Part shown: positions 1 through 8,864 of the stretch, piece after piece
How the letters are laid out: every line of letters starts with the position of its first letter
How positions within the stretch are numbered: the first letter of the stretch is position 1
Assembly: GCF_000757905.1 (NCBI RefSeq)
Contig: NZ_JRLH01000002.1
Origin: Arsenophonus nilaparvatae
Lineage (GTDB): Bacteria > Pseudomonadota > Gammaproteobacteria > Enterobacterales > Enterobacteriaceae
Length of the DNA: 64,000 nucleotides
Direction: 5' to 3' (one strand)
Made by a program: the position numbers and the translations under genes
Notes under the pieces: model-generated
What the model saw: the letters and a program-made list of their open reading frames with translations, nothing else
Database searches by the model: none
Told to the model about the DNA's origin: nothing

Positions 1-461
1 ATATTGGTTTGCTTTGAATCAGGGTAACAACTACCTTGCACTGCGTTTTGATAGATTTGCGAGAATAGTGTTCCTATTTTTGTATCCCATACTGTTTTAA
101 TATCTTCATCCACGATTTCGATTCGCTTAACTTCCCCATTCTCAACACCATAAATAACTATCTTTTCTTGAAAATTATTTATACCTTGGAAAAGAGACAT
201 TAATTGCCCCTGCTCAATTTGCATTCCAGAGCGAAAATGGTATCGGTTATTTAACGCTGCTGCAATAATCTGCTCTTCCATCGGGGTCATTTTATTAATT
301 TGACCAACTCCGGTAGAGGAAATTTTAACTGAACTGGCAAACCAATTCATTGGATATAAACTTGACCATGAAATACTGCTACATCCGGTTAGTGATAATA
401 GACTTGTTGCAAATGACACTTTTAACCAAAATAATCGGCTGTTGCCAAAAAGTTGTGGCAT
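1..461 (-). CDS. yfeY: YfeY-like lipoprotein, 3' end outside window
   Basis: Partial gene: the first 153 codons lie in the window and the frame is still open at base 1. The protein starts MPQLFGNSRLFW and has a hydrophobic stretch ending in a lipobox (LTGC, Cys about residue 28), so it should be a lipoprotein. The later segments SSTGVGQI, EEQIIAAALN, YHFRSGM and IGTLFSQIY align with E. coli YfeY, which is known there as an RpoE-regulated lipoprotein of unknown function. A good ribosome site (AAGGGG) lies 7-8 bases before the ATG. I found no clear RpoE promoter (GGAACTT type) in the AT-rich 295 bases upstream. Family assignment is from remembered similarity; the gene position before ypeA supports it. 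Confidence 0.8.
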   Translation of the reverse strand, partial: MPQLFGNSRLFWLKVSFATSLLSLTGCSSISWSSLYPMNWFASSVKISSTGVGQINKMTPMEEQIIAAALNNRYHFRSGMQIEQGQLMSLFQGINNFQEKIVIYGVENGEVKRIEIVDEDIKTVWDTKIGTLFSQIYQNAVQGSCYPDSKQTN

Positions 462-756
462 AAAAAACCCCTTAAAATTAATTTACAATATAATAAAAAA
501 AGTAAAAATATTAATAATTTTATTTAAAATTTGTTTATAATGTGTGAAATTAGCAGCGTGATAGAATACAAGTTAATAATCTACAAAAAAGTAAGTAAAA
601 CAAGTTTTTTCCAAATAAAGATGAAATTAACTTTTATTAATCTGACAGTTTAAAAATAACCCACTAATACCGATAAAAAATTTTCACAAAAAATAAATTA
701 ATAAAATTTTATATCAAAAAAGATAAATATTGCTATCATCAAATTAATTGCATTAA

Positions 757-1191
757 TCACTCAAACGCTTGATCATCAATTAATCGTTTAGTGTATAAAA
801 TATTTTCCTGTTGTAACTCTTCGTAAGCCATTTTCTCACACATACAGATGGTAGCGTCATTCTCTTCAGGTACTAAAAACATAATTTGTGGGCAACCTTT
901 AGCAATTAATTTTTTTTCTAAACGACTAATTAATGCATTGGCAATCCCTCTACCACGGTATTCAGGGTGCACCGCTAAATAATAAGCAGATCCTTGATAA
1001 CCATCGTATCCTCCCATGATGGTACCAACAACTTCACCTGCCATTTCAGCAACTAAAAAAAGATCTGCCCCCGATAACATTTTACGCTCGATATCTGCTT
1101 CAGGATCTCTATCTGTTTGAATTAGCTGACAAAGCCCCCATAATGTGATAATTTCTTCAAAATCATCTTGTTGAAAGGTTCTTATTTCCAT
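757..1191 (-). CDS. ypeA: GNAT-family acetyltransferase YpeA
   Basis: This 144-residue protein is a single GNAT domain close in length to E. coli YpeA (141). The start MEIRTFQQDDFEEIITLW, the core GEVVGTIMGGYDGYQGSA and the acetyl-CoA pyrophosphate-binding loop EYRGRGIANALISRLEKK (about residues 77-94) are nearly identical to YpeA. Its substrate is not known, so the function stops at a predicted N-acetyltransferase. It lies between yfeY and hemF; in E. coli yfeZ and amiA also belong here and are missing. Confidence 0.9.
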   Translation of the reverse strand: MEIRTFQQDDFEEIITLWGLCQLIQTDRDPEADIERKMLSGADLFLVAEMAGEVVGTIMGGYDGYQGSAYYLAVHPEYRGRGIANALISRLEKKLIAKGCPQIMFLVPEENDATICMCEKMAYEELQQENILYTKRLIDDQAFE

Positions 1192-1838
1192 ATTTTTTTA
1201 CCTACTTAGTGAAGAATAAAGATTGGCATTCTTATTATCTAAACAAGAATGATGGTAGCAAAATAAAATGAATAAGATAGCGCCGAAAATGTTGATTTTA
1301 TACTCCATAAATCATTATTTCACTTTTAAATAATTTAATTTATTTACAATAAAATCATATGGTTATTACGTAAATTTATTATTCTGTTTATTTAACACCG
1401 CTCTACTTGGCTTTTCAATAGCAAATAATTAAAATTTACTAAAATAATAATACCAACACTAAATAATATCAGAATTTTATTGGCTAAAATTCATTTTATA
1501 TTAAATCCATTCCATTCTGACAATAAGAGAATAGATAAATACTTCTGCTTTTTAGCCGAAATTGGGTTGTGGTTAACTTTACTAACCGACAATTATAGTA
1601 TTAACCATAGACTTAAACTGCCAACAACGACAGTTTTTGAATAGACTATAATTAGCTTACTTGATTCACTGATACATGCATAACTCTACTATTAATATTT
1701 ATAGGCAGTCATGCTTAATATTTTGCTATCGTTATTGCAATACTAAAAGATCCAATCAATAACAAAATGTATTCAGACCGTATTGAGTGTATAATTAACC
1801 GCTAATCTACTACTCTAATAATAATCAAAAGCAATGTT
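1192..1838. other. gene-free AT-rich gap, lost amiA position
   Basis: About 650 bases between divergent ypeA and hemF. In E. coli this position carries amiA, an N-acetylmuramoyl-L-alanine amidase gene. No amidase motif or long frame is visible on either strand, only AT-rich sequence with stops in all frames, so the gene appears fully eroded. Promoters for both flanking genes must lie here but I cannot place them with confidence. Confidence 0.5.
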
Positions 1839-2747
1839 ATGAATATACCTGATATTAATGCAGTGAAGGCATTTCTTCTCACTTTGCAAGATAAGCTCTG
1901 TCAGCAATTTGAACATATCGATAACACCGCAAAATTTGCCGAACATAACTGGCAACATAAACAAAAAGGTGGCGGTCGTAGCCGTATATTAAAAAACGGG
2001 ACGATTTTTGAGCAAGTAGGAGTCAATTTTTCCCATATAAGTGGTGAGCATTTACCTGCTTCTGCCACAGAAAATCGTCCACTACTGGTAGGTCGTCGCT
2101 ATCAAGCAATGGGAGTTTCTTTAGTTACTCATCCACTCAATCCTTATATTCCAACAGCCCATGCTAATGTCCGTTTTTTCATTGCAGAAAAACCAGGTGA
2201 ACCATCAGTATGGTGGTTTGGTGGTGGATTTGATTTAACTCCCTATTATGGCTTTGAAGAAGATATTATACACTGGCACAAGATTGCGCAGTCTCTATGT
2301 TTACCTTATGGAAAAGAAATTTATCCCAACTATAAAAAATGGTGTGATCGCTATTTTTTTATCAAACATCGCAATGAGCCACGCGGGGTTGGCGGCCTTT
2401 TCTTTGACGATTTAAACCAACCCGATTTTACTACCTGCTTTCACTTTACTCAGGATATTGGCAATGGTTTTCTTAAGGCATATTTACCTATTGTTGAAAA
2501 AAGAAAACAAACAGCTTGGAGTGAACGCGAGCGCCAATTTCAATTATACCGCCGAGGACGTTATGCAGAATTTAATCTGGTATGCGATCGTGGAACCCTG
2601 TTCGGGCTGCAGACTGGCGGTAGAACAGAATCAATTTTAATGTCCTTACCACCACTAGCACGCTGGGAATATAACTATCATCCTGAGTCCAATTCAGATG
2701 AAGAAAAACTTTATAATCATTTTTTAATCGAAAAAGAGTGGGTATAA
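1839..2747 (+). CDS. hemF: oxygen-dependent coproporphyrinogen III oxidase
   Basis: HemF performs the aerobic oxidative decarboxylation of coproporphyrinogen III to protoporphyrinogen IX in heme synthesis, in the cytoplasm and without an Fe-S cluster. The 302-residue protein matches the family length (E. coli 299). Conserved blocks are visible: GGGRSRIL near residue 45, HANVRFF at 108-114, GGGFDLTPYY at 128-137, EPRGVGGLFFDD in the middle and YAEFNLVCDRGT then GGRTESILMSLPP near the C-terminus. It is followed by a hairpin and the convergent gene der; in E. coli hemF and der are far apart, so sequence has been lost or rearranged at this junction. Confidence 0.97.
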   Translation: MNIPDINAVKAFLLTLQDKLCQQFEHIDNTAKFAEHNWQHKQKGGGRSRILKNGTIFEQVGVNFSHISGEHLPASATENRPLLVGRRYQAMGVSLVTHPLNPYIPTAHANVRFFIAEKPGEPSVWWFGGGFDLTPYYGFEEDIIHWHKIAQSLCLPYGKEIYPNYKKWCDRYFFIKHRNEPRGVGGLFFDDLNQPDFTTCFHFTQDIGNGFLKAYLPIVEKRKQTAWSERERQFQLYRRGRYAEFNLVCDRGTLFGLQTGGRTESILMSLPPLARWEYNYHPESNSDEEKLYNHFLIEKEWV

Positions 2748-2756
2748 ATATTAGCA

Positions 2757-2779
2757 GCACACTTATTTTTTAAGTGTGC
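2757..2779. terminator. hairpin between convergent hemF and der
   Basis: Perfect 9-bp inverted repeat GCACACTTA / TAAGTGTGC with a short T-rich loop, followed on the plus strand by AATTTGTTATT. It sits just after hemF and just before the end of der, so it can serve as a shared terminator. Confidence 0.7.
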
Positions 2780-2788
2780 AATTTGTTA

Positions 2789-4273
2789 TTAACGTTTTTT
2801 AAGATGGGCAATTAGACGTTTACGCTTACGTAGCTGCGTTGGTGTCAATTTATTTTTCTTGCCGGCATAAGGATTAGCGCCTTCTTTAAATTGAATACGA
2901 ATCGGTGTCCCCATAACCTGTAATGTGCGACGAAAATAGTTCATTAAATAACGTTTGTAAGAGTCGGGTAATTCAGCAACTTGATTGCCATGGATAACCA
3001 CAATCGGTGGATTATAACCGCCGGCATGAGCATATTTCATTTTCACTCTGCGACCTCGTATCAGGGGTGGCTGATGTTCTTCTTCTGCCATCTTCATAAT
3101 ACGTGTTAATAAGGCTGTACTTACTCGCCGTGTTGCCGATTCATAAGCTTCATGGATAGACTCAAATAAATTACCAACACCACTACCATGCAACGCTGAA
3201 ATAAAATGCACTTTAGCGAAATCAATAAAACCTAATCGCAAATCCAGCATATCTTTAACCGATTGACGATCCTCTTGCGACATGCCATCCCACTTATTGA
3301 CTACAATCACCAGAGAACGCCCTGCATTCAAAATAAAACCTAATAATGATAAGTCTTGATCAGAAATACCCTCTCTAGCATCAATAACCAGTAAAACAAC
3401 ATTAGCATCTTCAATTGATTGCAACGTTTTGATCACCGAAAATTTTTCGACCGTTTCAGTTATTTTTCCGCGCTTACGCACACCCGCTGTATCAATCAGT
3501 ATATATTCACATCCATCCCGTTCCATCGGAATATAAATGCTATCCCGCGTTGTACCTGGCATATCATAAACAACTACTCGATCTTCGCCCAAAATACGGT
3601 TAGTTAAGGTTGATTTACCAACATTTGGCCGACCAACAATCGCTAACTTAATCGGTAGTGAACGCGGATCAAAGGCTTCTTCTTCACTATTATTATCAAG
3701 CGCCTCTTTCTCTTCCTGAGCAAGCCAATAAGCTGCATTAGCCTCCTCTGCCGACAATTCAATATCATTGGCTGATTTTTGCGGCGAATAGGGAGAAACC
3801 ACTTTTTCAATCAGTTGAGTAACACCACGTCCATGAGATGCGGCAATGGGATAAATATCCTTGATCCCAAGTGCATAAAAATCACCTAAAACTGTATCGA
3901 TATCCAAACCATCAGTTTTATTTGCTACCAGGTAACTATCCTTTTTGCGACTGCGCAAATGTTTCGCAATCTCATAATCTGCCGGCATCAATCCTGAACG
4001 CGCATCAACCATAAAAAAAACAATATCAGCTTCTTCAATCGCTAGTAAGGATTGAGAAGCCATATGGGTTTCTATCCCCTCTTCTGAACCATCGATACCA
4101 CCGGTATCAATAATAATGAATTCCTGTCCTGCAAACTCTGCGGTGCCGTATTTTCGGTCACGGGTTAAACCAGGAAAATCAGCAACCAGCGCATCCCTAG
4201 TTCGAGTTAATCGGTTAAATAAGGTAGATTTTCCTACATTTGGACGCCCTACTAGCGCAATGACAGGTATCAT
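2789..4273 (-). CDS. der: ribosome-assembly GTPase Der (EngA)
   Basis: Der is an essential GTPase with two tandem GTPase domains that acts in 50S ribosomal subunit maturation. Both domains are visible: the first P-loop GRPNVGKS at residues 9-16 with DTGG and NKTD motifs, the second GRPNVGKS near residue 213 with DTAG and NKWD. An acidic linker rich in Glu joins them, and the C-terminal KH-like domain ends in a lysine/arginine-rich tail. Length 494 compares with 490 in E. coli. It follows bamB in the same direction, the E. coli order, but a strong terminator lies between them. Confidence 0.97.
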   Translation of the reverse strand: MIPVIALVGRPNVGKSTLFNRLTRTRDALVADFPGLTRDRKYGTAEFAGQEFIIIDTGGIDGSEEGIETHMASQSLLAIEEADIVFFMVDARSGLMPADYEIAKHLRSRKKDSYLVANKTDGLDIDTVLGDFYALGIKDIYPIAASHGRGVTQLIEKVVSPYSPQKSANDIELSAEEANAAYWLAQEEKEALDNNSEEEAFDPRSLPIKLAIVGRPNVGKSTLTNRILGEDRVVVYDMPGTTRDSIYIPMERDGCEYILIDTAGVRKRGKITETVEKFSVIKTLQSIEDANVVLLVIDAREGISDQDLSLLGFILNAGRSLVIVVNKWDGMSQEDRQSVKDMLDLRLGFIDFAKVHFISALHGSGVGNLFESIHEAYESATRRVSTALLTRIMKMAEEEHQPPLIRGRRVKMKYAHAGGYNPPIVVIHGNQVAELPDSYKRYLMNYFRRTLQVMGTPIRIQFKEGANPYAGKKNKLTPTQLRKRKRLIAHLKKR

Positions 4274-4330
4274 TTTTAAGATGCCTCATAAAAATTAAAA
4301 TCGGTATTCTGATTCCAATCTTCAGAATAC

Positions 4331-4366
4331 TAAAAAATAAAACGGCTGCGTAAATCAGCAGCCGTT
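4331..4366 (-). terminator. terminator downstream of bamB
   Basis: On the minus strand a 9-bp GC-rich stem AACGGCTGC / GCAGCCGTT is followed by TTATTTTTTAG, a typical intrinsic terminator. It lies between bamB and der and implies that der also has its own promoter. Confidence 0.85.
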
Positions 4367-4400
4367 AATTCTATCTGGAAAATAAGAAAATGTCAGGCAA

Positions 4401-5579
4401 TTAACGTTCAATCAGATATACAGTTCCATCTTTTGCCTGAATAAGTAATTTATCACTGGCAATAATCGGACGGCTGCGTAAGCCCGAACTATCAACTTTA
4501 TTTTGTGCCACAAATTGACCATCTTGGGTATCTAACCAATGAAGATAACCTTCACCATCGCCAACTACTAAATAACCATCATAAATAGCCGGTGCGGTCA
4601 AATTGCGATGTAATAAAGCATCTTGTGTCCATAAAGTGACACCATCATTTTTACGAATGGCCAGCACACGATCATTTTGATCAACTAAGTAGATAATATC
4701 ATTGGTGACAATAATATCATTCACCGTGCCTAGATCACGCTTCCAGATAATTTGGCTAGAGCGCATATCCATTGCAACTAAATCACCATTATACGCAATA
4801 GCAAAGATAGCGCCTGAATTAGTATCAATAACCGGCGTCATATTAACATCGTGCAAACGATCAATTTCCGTTGCGCCACGGATCTGAGAAATATATTGTT
4901 GCCAGGCAATCTGCCCTTGAGCAAGCATTATGGCACTAATACGACCACCATCACTACCAACAATCGCGACGCCATAAGCAGTAGCTGGCGCTGACTTTCC
5001 TCTTACTGATAATGTCGAGGTGTCTAAATTAATACTCCATTTACTTTGTCCAGTCTGTGCATCTAACGCTTGTAACACACCGTTACTGGTATGGATCAAT
5101 ACCAAACCGTCACTCACTACTGGCTGCGAAAGTGCTTCTCCGGCAACATCTGTTTCCCATGCCATTTCTCCATCGGCTTTATTCAATGCGATAACTTTGC
5201 CAGTTTCTGTCCCTATATAAAGCTTATCTCCTGAAACCGTTAATCCGCTGGAAAGTAAGGCCGGTAAATTAGCCGTGAAAAAACCAACATGTTCTGATAA
5301 ATCAATTGACCATAGTATCTCACTTGAATCAACATCCATTGCTTTCACCGTTCCTTTACGATCGGCTGCATAAACAACAGAATCATCGTAAGCTGGTGAA
5401 AGTTGAGAATAATATTTTCCACTACCATCCCCTATCGAGCGATGCCAGATGATAGAGGGGGTAAATTGATTGTCAACCTCAGGTAAAGGAGACATTACGA
5501 TAGAATCTTTTTCCGTTGAGCATCCCATTAATAAAGTCATTGCCAACAAACCAACCAAGAGCGTTCTAGCCAATTGCAT
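4401..5579 (-). CDS. bamB: outer membrane assembly lipoprotein BamB
   Basis: BamB is the beta-propeller lipoprotein of the BAM complex that inserts beta-barrel proteins into the outer membrane. The signal peptide ends in LLMGC with the lipidated Cys at residue 20. Repeated PQQ-like blades follow, seen as recurring phrases such as VVYAADRKGTVKAMD, KLYIGTETGKVIALN, VLQALDAQTGQSKW and YLVVGDGEGYLHWLD. Length 392 is the same as in E. coli. It is preceded by yfgM with only 13 bases between, so the two genes are probably co-transcribed. Confidence 0.96.
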   Translation of the reverse strand: MQLARTLLVGLLAMTLLMGCSTEKDSIVMSPLPEVDNQFTPSIIWHRSIGDGSGKYYSQLSPAYDDSVVYAADRKGTVKAMDVDSSEILWSIDLSEHVGFFTANLPALLSSGLTVSGDKLYIGTETGKVIALNKADGEMAWETDVAGEALSQPVVSDGLVLIHTSNGVLQALDAQTGQSKWSINLDTSTLSVRGKSAPATAYGVAIVGSDGGRISAIMLAQGQIAWQQYISQIRGATEIDRLHDVNMTPVIDTNSGAIFAIAYNGDLVAMDMRSSQIIWKRDLGTVNDIIVTNDIIYLVDQNDRVLAIRKNDGVTLWTQDALLHRNLTAPAIYDGYLVVGDGEGYLHWLDTQDGQFVAQNKVDSSGLRSRPIIASDKLLIQAKDGTVYLIER

Positions 5580-5592
5580 GTTAATATTCCTC

Positions 5593-6213
5593 TTAGTTTG
5601 GCAAGCTATTAATTTTTATTTTTAATATTGTCTTCATCATTTCAGCTCCAGTTGATTCAATTCCTTTAGAATAAGCTGCACGAGCGCCAGCAACATCACC
5701 TTTTTTCAATAATATATCGCCACGAATATCTTCAACAATCGTACTCCATCCTTTATCCTGTACTTGAGTCAAAGTAATCAGTGCTTGATCTGTCTTGTTC
5801 AAAGTTAACTGTACGCGTGCCAATCTGACATTGATCAAATCTTTAAGATCATCTAATTTTGCTACTGCTAATGCCTTTAGTAATGCTTTTTCTGCACCAG
5901 CAATATCACTCTTTTCCACCGCAATTTTGGCAAGTTCAATATTGGTCAATACACCATAAATATTGTTTGTTTCATTAGCAAATTGTTCGCCAGCAGCCAG
6001 TGCTTGTTTTGAACCTGTCTGCAATTGAGATGAAATTTGTTCAAAGGCTTGAGCACTTTCTTGCAAACGATTTGCCTGATGTGATTGCCAATAATTCCAA
6101 CCAATAATCGCGCCAACTCCGACAGCTAACCCAATTACTAACGCTTTGCCATTGTTAACAAAAAAGCGTTTAATAGCATCTACCTGCTCGTTTTCAGTGG
6201 TATAGACTTCCAC
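5593..6213 (-). CDS. yfgM: YfgM, inner-membrane periplasmic chaperone partner
   Basis: YfgM is a single-pass inner membrane protein whose periplasmic TPR-like domain is linked to the SecYEG/PpiD site and to control of Rcs signalling in E. coli. The 206-residue protein has the expected cytoplasmic start (MEVYTTENEQVDAIKRFF), one membrane segment at about residues 24-42, and then Ala-rich helical repeats. Length matches the family. The gene sits 10 bases after hisS and just before bamB, the conserved order hisS-yfgM-bamB. Confidence 0.93.
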   Translation of the reverse strand: MEVYTTENEQVDAIKRFFVNNGKALVIGLAVGVGAIIGWNYWQSHQANRLQESAQAFEQISSQLQTGSKQALAAGEQFANETNNIYGVLTNIELAKIAVEKSDIAGAEKALLKALAVAKLDDLKDLINVRLARVQLTLNKTDQALITLTQVQDKGWSTIVEDIRGDILLKKGDVAGARAAYSKGIESTGAEMMKTILKIKINSLPN

Positions 6214-6223
6214 AGAGTCTCCT

Positions 6224-7501
6224 TTAACCTAAAAGTTCAACCAAACGTACAGCAACATTCTGCTGAGAAATTTTTTCCTGTTCGCCGGTACGCAAATCTT
6301 TTATTGTGACTTCATCCGATTGACACTCATCTTCACCTAAAATTAGGGCAATTTTCGCCTGATGTTTATCTGCGCGAGCTAACTGTTTTTTAAAGTTACC
6401 TCCACCATGATGAGTCATTAATTTCAAAGCTGGCACTTTATCGCGAATTTTTTCCGCCAGGACTAATATTGCCTGTTGACTTGCCTCACCACAAGCAACC
6501 AAATAAACATCAACTAAGGTACAGTCAGCAACAAAACCTGGATTAAGCTGTTGCACCAATAACACCATGCGCTCCATTCCCATCGCAAAACCTACCGCGG
6601 TGGTCGCCCGCCCGCCGAGCTGCTCGACCAGACCATCATAGCGACCGCCGGCGCATACCGTACCCTGCGCACCTAATGCATCAGTAACCCACTCAAATAC
6701 AGTACGATTATAATAATCTAAACCACGAACTAAACGTTGATTAATTCGATATTGAACGCCTGCTGCATCAAGTAATTTACAAATTCCAGTAAAATGTTGT
6801 TTCGAGTCATCATCAAGATAATCAGCAAGTAATGGCGCATCATTAAGCAGTTTTTGCACATCAGGATTTTTTGAATCAAGGATGCGTAACGGATTAGTCA
6901 ACAGTCGACGTCGGCAATCTTCATCCAATTTATCTTCATACTGTTGCAAAAAAGTGACTAATGCCTGACGATATTTTGCGCGCGCCGCTAATGAACCAAT
7001 CGAGTTTAATTCCAGTGAAACATGGTTAGCGATCCCCAACTCACGCCACCAACGTGCTGTCATCATGATAAGTTCGGCATCAATATCGGGCCCGGCTAAA
7101 CCAAAAACTTCTGCACCTAACTGATGGAATTGGCGATAACGCCCTTTCTGTGGCCGCTCATAACGAAACATCGGGCCTAAATACCAGAGACGTTGTTGCT
7201 GATTATACAATAAACCATGTTCGATCCCAGCGCGTACACAACCAGCTGTATTCTCTGGACGCAGTGTTAAACTGTCACCATCCCGGTCATCAAAGGTATA
7301 CATCTCTTTCTCAACTACATCAGTGACCTCACCTATTGCGCGAGAAAATAATGAGGTTTGCTCTACGATGGGAGTTCGAATCTCACTAAAACCATAACTA
7401 GCAAGGATTTGTTTTAATTTACTTTCAATTTTTTGCCAGAATTGAATATCGGCAGGAAGACAGTCATTCATACCGCGAATAGATTGAATGTTTTTAGCCA
7501 C
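6224..7501 (-). CDS. hisS: histidyl-tRNA synthetase
   Basis: HisS charges tRNA-His with histidine using ATP. The 425-residue protein is the usual length (E. coli 424) and shows class II motifs: the motif 2 region PMFRYERPQKGRYRQFHQ near residues 109-126, the histidine-specific block LVRGLDYYNRTVFEW, and the motif 3 stretch GFAMGMERMVLL. The C-terminal anticodon-binding domain contains HHGGGNFKKQLARADK. It starts the hisS-yfgM-bamB group and is separated from ispG by a terminator. Confidence 0.97.
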   Translation of the reverse strand: MAKNIQSIRGMNDCLPADIQFWQKIESKLKQILASYGFSEIRTPIVEQTSLFSRAIGEVTDVVEKEMYTFDDRDGDSLTLRPENTAGCVRAGIEHGLLYNQQQRLWYLGPMFRYERPQKGRYRQFHQLGAEVFGLAGPDIDAELIMMTARWWRELGIANHVSLELNSIGSLAARAKYRQALVTFLQQYEDKLDEDCRRRLLTNPLRILDSKNPDVQKLLNDAPLLADYLDDDSKQHFTGICKLLDAAGVQYRINQRLVRGLDYYNRTVFEWVTDALGAQGTVCAGGRYDGLVEQLGGRATTAVGFAMGMERMVLLVQQLNPGFVADCTLVDVYLVACGEASQQAILVLAEKIRDKVPALKLMTHHGGGNFKKQLARADKHQAKIALILGEDECQSDEVTIKDLRTGEQEKISQQNVAVRLVELLG

Positions 7502-7571
7502 GTTATTTCTCTATTTAAAAATCTACCATAATATGGATTATAAAAGTGAATATTAACAGGGTGCAATCCAT

Positions 7572-7603
7572 AAACAAAATTGGCTCATTACTTTATGAGC
7601 CAA
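7572..7603 (-). terminator. terminator downstream of ispG
   Basis: Minus-strand stem TTGGCTCAT / ATGAGCCAA with a 6-base loop followed by TTTTGTTT. It lies just after the ispG stop and before hisS. Confidence 0.8.
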
Positions 7604-7613
7604 TATGATTAAA

Positions 7614-8735
7614 TTATTTATCTAATTGTTCAATATCAATCCGCCGATTTTCATCCAACATAACGGCCTTTGCCCGAATTTTAGCTTCCAACTGATCGAT
7701 CATATCAACATTGTCTAAACGTTCTTTTTGACGAACGCCGTCTTCATAAAATCCGCTCTTTGCTCTTGCCCCTGTGACGCCAAGGGTAGAAACCTCGGCT
7801 TCACCAGGACCATTAACAACACAACCAATAATTGAAACGTCCATCGGAGTAATAATATCTTCTAACCGTTCTTCTAATGCATTAACGGTACCAATGACAT
7901 CAAACTCTTGACGTGAGCAGGTTGGACAAGCAATAAAATTAATACCTCGCGAGCGAATACGCAGAGATTTCAAAATATCAAAACCGACTTTAACTTCTTC
8001 AACTGGATCAGCAGCTAATGAAATCCGTAATGTATCACCAATCCCCTCAGACAATAACATTCCCAATCCGATAGCAGATTTCACCGAACCGGCTCGCGCT
8101 CCACCCGCTTCGGTAATACCTAAATGTAAAGGTTGATTAATTTTGTCAGCTAGTAAACGATATGCGCCTACAGCCAAAAAAACATCTGAAGCTTTAACGC
8201 TAATTTTAAACTGATCAAAATTCAATCTATCTAATATATCCACATGGCGCATAGCCGATTCAACTAACGCTGCTGGCGTGGGTTCCCCATATTTTTCTTG
8301 AATATCTTTTTCTAATGAACCACCATTAACGCCGATCCGAATAGGAATATTTTTATCACGTGCACAGTCAACAACCTGACGAATACGTTCTTCATTACCA
8401 ATATTACCTGGATTGATACGTAAACAATCCACACCATATTCAGCTACTTTTAGTGCAATACGATAATCAAAATGGATATCAGCAATCACAGGAACATTAA
8501 CTTGTTGCTTAATAAGTTTAAACGCTTCTGCTGCATCCATTGTAGGCACAGAAACACGCACAATATCAACGCCCACTCGTTCTAAAGATTTAATCTGTTT
8601 AACTGTCGCTTCAACATCCGTTGTCCGCGTATTTGTCATAGATTGTACTGTGATGGGTGCACCATCACCAACGGGAACATTTCCTACATAAATGCGCGTT
8701 GATTTACGCCTTTTTATCGGTGATTGATTATGCAT
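7614..8735 (-). CDS. ispG: 4-hydroxy-3-methylbut-2-enyl diphosphate synthase (IspG)
   Basis: IspG is the [4Fe-4S] enzyme that reduces MEcPP to HMBPP in the MEP isoprenoid pathway. I chose the ATG at 8735 because the protein then begins MHNQSPIKRRKSTRIYVGN, as in E. coli, and AAGGAGAG lies just upstream; an upstream in-frame start at 8753 would add six residues. This gives 373 residues (E. coli 372). Cluster cysteines are seen in ACPTCSRQEF and GCVVNGPGE. As an Fe-S enzyme it depends on the isc operon further along this window. Gene order rodZ-ispG-hisS is conserved. Confidence 0.96.
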   Translation of the reverse strand: MHNQSPIKRRKSTRIYVGNVPVGDGAPITVQSMTNTRTTDVEATVKQIKSLERVGVDIVRVSVPTMDAAEAFKLIKQQVNVPVIADIHFDYRIALKVAEYGVDCLRINPGNIGNEERIRQVVDCARDKNIPIRIGVNGGSLEKDIQEKYGEPTPAALVESAMRHVDILDRLNFDQFKISVKASDVFLAVGAYRLLADKINQPLHLGITEAGGARAGSVKSAIGLGMLLSEGIGDTLRISLAADPVEEVKVGFDILKSLRIRSRGINFIACPTCSRQEFDVIGTVNALEERLEDIITPMDVSIIGCVVNGPGEAEVSTLGVTGARAKSGFYEDGVRQKERLDNVDMIDQLEAKIRAKAVMLDENRRIDIEQLDK

Positions 8736-8786
8736 ATTACTCTCCTTCAACATCCATGTTTAATAAGTTGCGCTATTTCTATAATT

Positions 8787-8812
8787 GAAGCCATCGAATT
8801 GACGATGGCTTC
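8787..8812. terminator. hairpin between rodZ and ispG
   Basis: Perfect 10-bp inverted repeat GAAGCCATCG / CGATGGCTTC with a 6-base loop. The minus strand, in which both neighbours are read, lacks a clear U-run after it, so it may be a weak terminator, an attenuator or an mRNA processing element. Its sequence is clear; its function is inferred. Confidence 0.5.
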
Positions 8813-8864
8813 TTATTTGTTCACAATTTATCATTATTTATAGATGTTGTCTTACAATATTCAT

